DNA from: Prevotellaceae bacterium
GTDB lineage: Bacteria > Bacteroidota > Bacteroidia > Bacteroidales > UBA932
Direction of reading: 5' to 3'
Assembly: GCA_031287815.1 (NCBI GenBank)
Contig: JAITSM010000143.1
Coordinates: forward strand, 1-16,176
Length of the DNA: 16,176 nucleotides
Shown piece by piece: positions 13,854 to 16,176 of this stretch; position 1 is the first letter of the stretch; each line of letters starts with the position of its first letter. The notes below the pieces were generated by a model. That model made no database searches, was not told the DNA's origin, and saw nothing but the letters and a program-made list of their open reading frames with translations. The position numbers and the translations under genes are program-made.

Positions 13854-14941
13854 TAAAAAGTGTTTCTTTCCACCGCCCGGTATCCTGCGGCGGATACATA
13901 GTTTTCCAGTTCTTCGACCGTGAGGGTTGGGTGCTGTTCGTCGGCGCCGGCCATGCTGTATATTTTGGTAGAGTCGTCAATGGTGCCATCGATGTCGTCG
14001 GCGCCAAAGGACAGGGCACGCTGCATGACCTCCTTTCCCAGCATAGGCCAGTAGGCTTTGAGATGCGGGATATTGTCGAGCACCAGGCGGCATACGGCGA
14101 AATTTCGCAACACCTCTTCCGTCGACACCTCGCCGGACACCCCCAGCAGGTTATTCCGCGACTTATACTTTAAGGGAATAAACGCATCGAAGCCCCCCGT
14201 CTTATCCTGCAATTCCCGCAGCCGGAGCAGGTGATCGATGCGGTGCGCCGGCGTTTCGATATGCCCGAAAAGCATGGTCGCATTCGTCCGGATACCCAGC
14301 CGGTGCGCCGTTTCATGTATCTGCAGCCAGGCATCCGCGCCGGTTTTATCCGGGCAAAGCCGGCGGCGGACAGTATCGTCAAAAATCTCCGCCCCCCCGC
14401 CGGGCATAGCCTCCAGGCCGTTTTCCTTCAACAGCGACAAACTCTTTTCGTACGACCATCCCGCTTTCCGCGCCATATAATCTACCTCCACCGCCGTAAA
14501 CGCCTTAATCGTTACCTGCGGCAAGCATTGCTTCACGGCGCGCAGCAGCGAAGCGTAAAAATAAATATCCCGCTCCGGGTGCACCCCGCCGACAATGTGG
14601 ACTTCCGTTACCGGCTGCCCCGCATACGGCCGGCAAAGCTCCAGAATATCGTCAATGGAATATTCCCAGCTCCCGGCCGCTCCCGCCTGCCGGCGGTAGG
14701 AACAGAACACGCAATGATTGACGCACACATTCGTCGGCTCGATATGGAAATTACGGTTATAAAAAACCTTGTCGCCGTTTATTTCCCTGCGCCTGGAGGT
14801 AGCCAGCGCCGACAGCAGCGGCAAATCTTCACATGCATAAAGCGCCTCCCCTTCCGCCGCCGACAGCCGTTCCCCGCGCGAGGCCTTTGCTGCCGCCGCC
14901 CGCCAGTCGGAAGGAGTTTTGCTATGAAATGATGAAATCAT
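13802..14941 (-). CDS. mqnE: Aminofutalosine synthase (radical SAM)
   Basis: 379 residues. The radical-SAM cluster motif CVNHCVFC gives C73, C77 and C80. Then come HIVGGVHPE, PGGGAEIF (180-187), NATMLFGHIETPAHRIDHL (220-238) and LQDKTGGFDAFIPLKY (244-259); the GHIE and FIPLKY forms point to MqnE rather than MqnC. The enzyme joins 3-[(1-carboxyvinyl)oxy]benzoate to SAM-derived adenosyl radical to make aminofutalosine, an early step of the futalosine menaquinone pathway. No other mqn gene is in the window. Residues ~364-379 (NGEWRVENGEWAGAGG) are encoded by the ggagaat repeat and hub, so they are an acquired tail. Just 56 bp separate it from the ligase gene downstream. Confidence 0.93.
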   Translation of the reverse strand: MISSFHSKTPSDWRAAAAKASRGERLSAAEGEALYACEDLPLLSALATSRRREINGDKVFYNRNFHIEPTNVCVNHCVFCSYRRQAGAAGSWEYSIDDILELCRPYAGQPVTEVHIVGGVHPERDIYFYASLLRAVKQCLPQVTIKAFTAVEVDYMARKAGWSYEKSLSLLKENGLEAMPGGGAEIFDDTVRRRLCPDKTGADAWLQIHETAHRLGIRTNATMLFGHIETPAHRIDHLLRLRELQDKTGGFDAFIPLKYKSRNNLLGVSGEVSTEEVLRNFAVCRLVLDNIPHLKAYWPMLGKEVMQRALSFGADDIDGTIDDSTKIYSMAGADEQHPTLTVEELENYVSAAGYRAVERNTFYNGEWRVENGEWAGAGG

Positions 14942-14956
14942 CCTTTAAAAATTGCA

Positions 14957-14964
14957 CAAAAATA
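14957..14964 (-). promoter_or_regulatory. mqnE promoter -7 box
   Basis: TATTTTTG on the minus strand matches TAnnTTTG and lies about 15 nt before the ATG at 14941, so the leader would be very short; AAAGG directly precedes the ATG. It probably drives mqnE, the ligase gene and the GT2 as one transcript. Confidence 0.45.
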
Positions 14965-14972
14965 GTAAAAAA

Positions 14973-15117
14973 ATGGAGAATGCTTTTTAAATTATGAATT
15001 ATGGATTATGGAGAATGTGCTAATGTGACTAATGTGCTAATGTGACTAATGTGCTAATGTGACTAATGTGCTAATGTGCTAATGTGCTAATGCGACTAAT
15101 GTGCTAATGTGACTAAT
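14973..15117. repeat. A/T-rich heptamers followed by a 12-unit gtgctaat/gtgactaat array
   Basis: 14973-15016 has tggagaatg plus words of the attatga/attatgg type. From 15017 to 15117 there are twelve units of gtgctaat (8 bp) or gtgactaat (9 bp, once gcgactaat), largely alternating. The region is intergenic, between mqnE and the third secreted-protein gene, with no coding signal. Confidence 0.85.
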
Positions 15118-15118
15118 T

Positions 15119-15202
15119 GGGCTGGCGCCAGTATTCTCCATTCTCCATTCTCCATTCTCCATTCTCCATTCTCCATTCTCCATTCTCCATTCTCCATTCT
15201 CC
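15119..15202. repeat. Hub palindrome and ten perfect attctcc units
   Basis: GGGCTGGCGCCAG (15119-15131; CTGGCGCCAG is a perfect 10-nt palindrome) is followed by exactly ten attctcc units (15133-15202). The same word, in either orientation, is found at 11541-11618 and 13820-13853. Confidence 0.9.
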
Positions 15203-15256
15203 ATTCAGAAAGGGTGGTGCGAAGAAAGCCTGAGGGGAACAGGGCATGACAATGGG

Positions 15257-15286
15257 AGCGTTTGAGGAAACGCTATTCTTTTTTAT
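15257..15286 (+). terminator. Rho-independent-type hairpin
   Basis: AGCGTTT-GAGG-AAACGCT (perfect 7-bp stem, tetraloop, 15257-15274) followed by attcttttttat on the plus strand. No plus-strand gene lies upstream, so its orientation is odd. On the minus strand it sits ~45 nt after the stop of the gene ending at 15318 but lacks a U-tract there. It may act for both directions or stop antisense transcription. Confidence 0.5.
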
Positions 15287-15317
15287 ATTTTACCGCTTAC
15301 TTATTATTTATTTTCTA

Positions 15318-16133
15318 TCATTTGCACATGCAGCAACTAAAGCCGTTTGGATCCGTGTACCAGTAATAGCGCCTGTATTCTCGGGCTGTAGCAAAATCGG
15401 CGCACTTTTGATCCGAGTCCCACTGGGTTTGCGCATGCAGCGCGGCAGTACGCGGAATATGTATATCAGGACCTTTGTGGCTTGTTAAACAGCCTACGCA
15501 GCAGTTTGGGTCTTTTGTCGCAGTACAGTTTGTTTTGCAGGTACCGTCACAATTCACCAAGCCAGCTTTACAGCATCCCAACAATCCCGCGCTTTCATTT
15601 GCCCCGCCGCACAAGATGCCCGGCTCGCCGGTAGCGTCGGTGAGGGCGGTAACGATACCGCCGGTATAACCATAAGTGGGTACTTCCAGTGCGCCGGAAG
15701 TAGTGATAATAGTAAACGGCAGCGAGCCTCTTAATATGTAGCCGCCGCTGCCGTCATCCTTTGCATTGGGTGGAAATCCGCTGCCGTAGGCGCACCAGTT
15801 GAATTGTCCCACTGCGTTGCTTAACGTAACGCTGACAGTGGTTAGGTTGGAGGTTACATAAAAACCACGTCCGGGTAATGTGGAGGCGTCAATGCCGCCG
15901 GCGGTGTGCGTTGCCCCGCTGATGACGGCTTTGGTAAACGTACCTGATGTCGTGCCGTCCACAGGGCACAAATCCACGAACACCCAGACACGGTTGTTGG
16001 CGATGTCGCCTGTCCATTCCACACGGAAGGTTACGGTTTTGTTGGTATAATCCGTCAAGAGCGGCGTGATGTATACATTGGCGCTTGCGGTTATGCCTGC
16101 AAGCAAGGCAAAAAAGAAAAGAATTGTTTTCAT
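15318..16133 (-). CDS. Secreted Cys-rich protein, conserved N-module family (paralogue 3)
   Basis: 271 residues. Signal peptide MKTILFFFALLAGITASA, probable cleavage before NVY. The N-module (~19-175) is closest to that of the 4779 gene: VTFRVEWTGD-NNRVWVFVD, TKAVISGATHTAGG, GRGFYVTSN, TLSNAVGQFNWCAYGSGFPPNA, then TDATGEPG. The C-terminal ~95 residues differ from both paralogues: clustered cysteines (LGCCKAGLVNCDGTCK-TNCTATKDPNCCVGC) and a second half with DSDQKCADFATAREYRRYYW ending in FSCCMCK. A disulfide-rich extracellular module is inferred; no known domain is recognised. The last residues before the stop are Cys-Lys. Only 43 nt of its upstream region are in the window, too little to test for the shared leader. 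Confidence 0.85.
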   Translation of the reverse strand: MKTILFFFALLAGITASANVYITPLLTDYTNKTVTFRVEWTGDIANNRVWVFVDLCPVDGTTSGTFTKAVISGATHTAGGIDASTLPGRGFYVTSNLTTVSVTLSNAVGQFNWCAYGSGFPPNAKDDGSGGYILRGSLPFTIITTSGALEVPTYGYTGGIVTALTDATGEPGILCGGANESAGLLGCCKAGLVNCDGTCKTNCTATKDPNCCVGCLTSHKGPDIHIPRTAALHAQTQWDSDQKCADFATAREYRRYYWYTDPNGFSCCMCK

Positions 16134-16176
16134 GATTGTAATTGTTAATTGGTTTTTGATTGTTCATCCGAATACC

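Noticed and set aside
14231..14932. 233-codon plus-strand ORF opposite mqnE
   Set aside because: Antisense to conserved radical-SAM coding sequence; Arg/Pro-rich translation without domain features.

Overview
The window looks like an accessory-rich chromosomal segment of a Bacteroidota (Bacteroidales-like) bacterium. Three things suggest this. Several gene starts are preceded by the Bacteroidota promoter form (TTTG, about 19 nt, TAnnTTTG). A secreted protein carries a FISUMP domain. The genes are a futalosine-pathway mqnE, a YfhO-type membrane protein and a surface-glycan glycosyltransferase set. Species cannot be named from sequence alone.

Layout. 1-180 is a mosaic of 7-bp-period repeats. 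295-1188 (-) is a small secreted Cys-rich protein, preceded by a leader of about 410 nt. 1687-3624 (-) is thrS. 3721-4778 is a 1-kb gene-free region holding a divergent promoter, a large two-way foldable palindrome, a leader hairpin shared with the first secreted-protein gene, four REP-like palindromes and six 42-bp tandem repeats. It leads into 4779-6065 (+), a paralogous secreted protein with a FISUMP domain. 6066-6537 has a promoter, a 6S-like folded RNA candidate and a possible 40-codon ORF. 6538-11530 (+) is an overlapping four-gene surface-polysaccharide operon: YfhO-family protein, FkbM methyltransferase, GT14 and GT2. Facing it on the minus strand are mqnE, an O-antigen ligase-type protein and a WaaE-like GT2 (14941 down to 11592). 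15318-16133 (-) is a third paralogue of the secreted family.

How it fits together. The central genes probably add sugars to, decorate and polymerise or ligate a cell-surface glycan; mqnE (menaquinone synthesis) and thrS are housekeeping. The three secreted paralogues share an N-terminal module of about 180 residues ending in a TDATGxPG linker, and differ completely in their Cys-rich C-termini. Two of them share a promoter and a leader stem with wobble/Watson-Crick exchanges, which is the best candidate here for an undescribed regulatory system.

The second theme is repeat invasion. Several families of 7-bp repeats meet at a recurring palindromic hub (GGCTGGCGCCGG or GGCTAACGCCGG). They have entered an O-antigen ligase reading frame, extended the C-termini of three proteins and may supply a terminator. 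A different palindromic GC-rich repeat has rebuilt a signal peptide.
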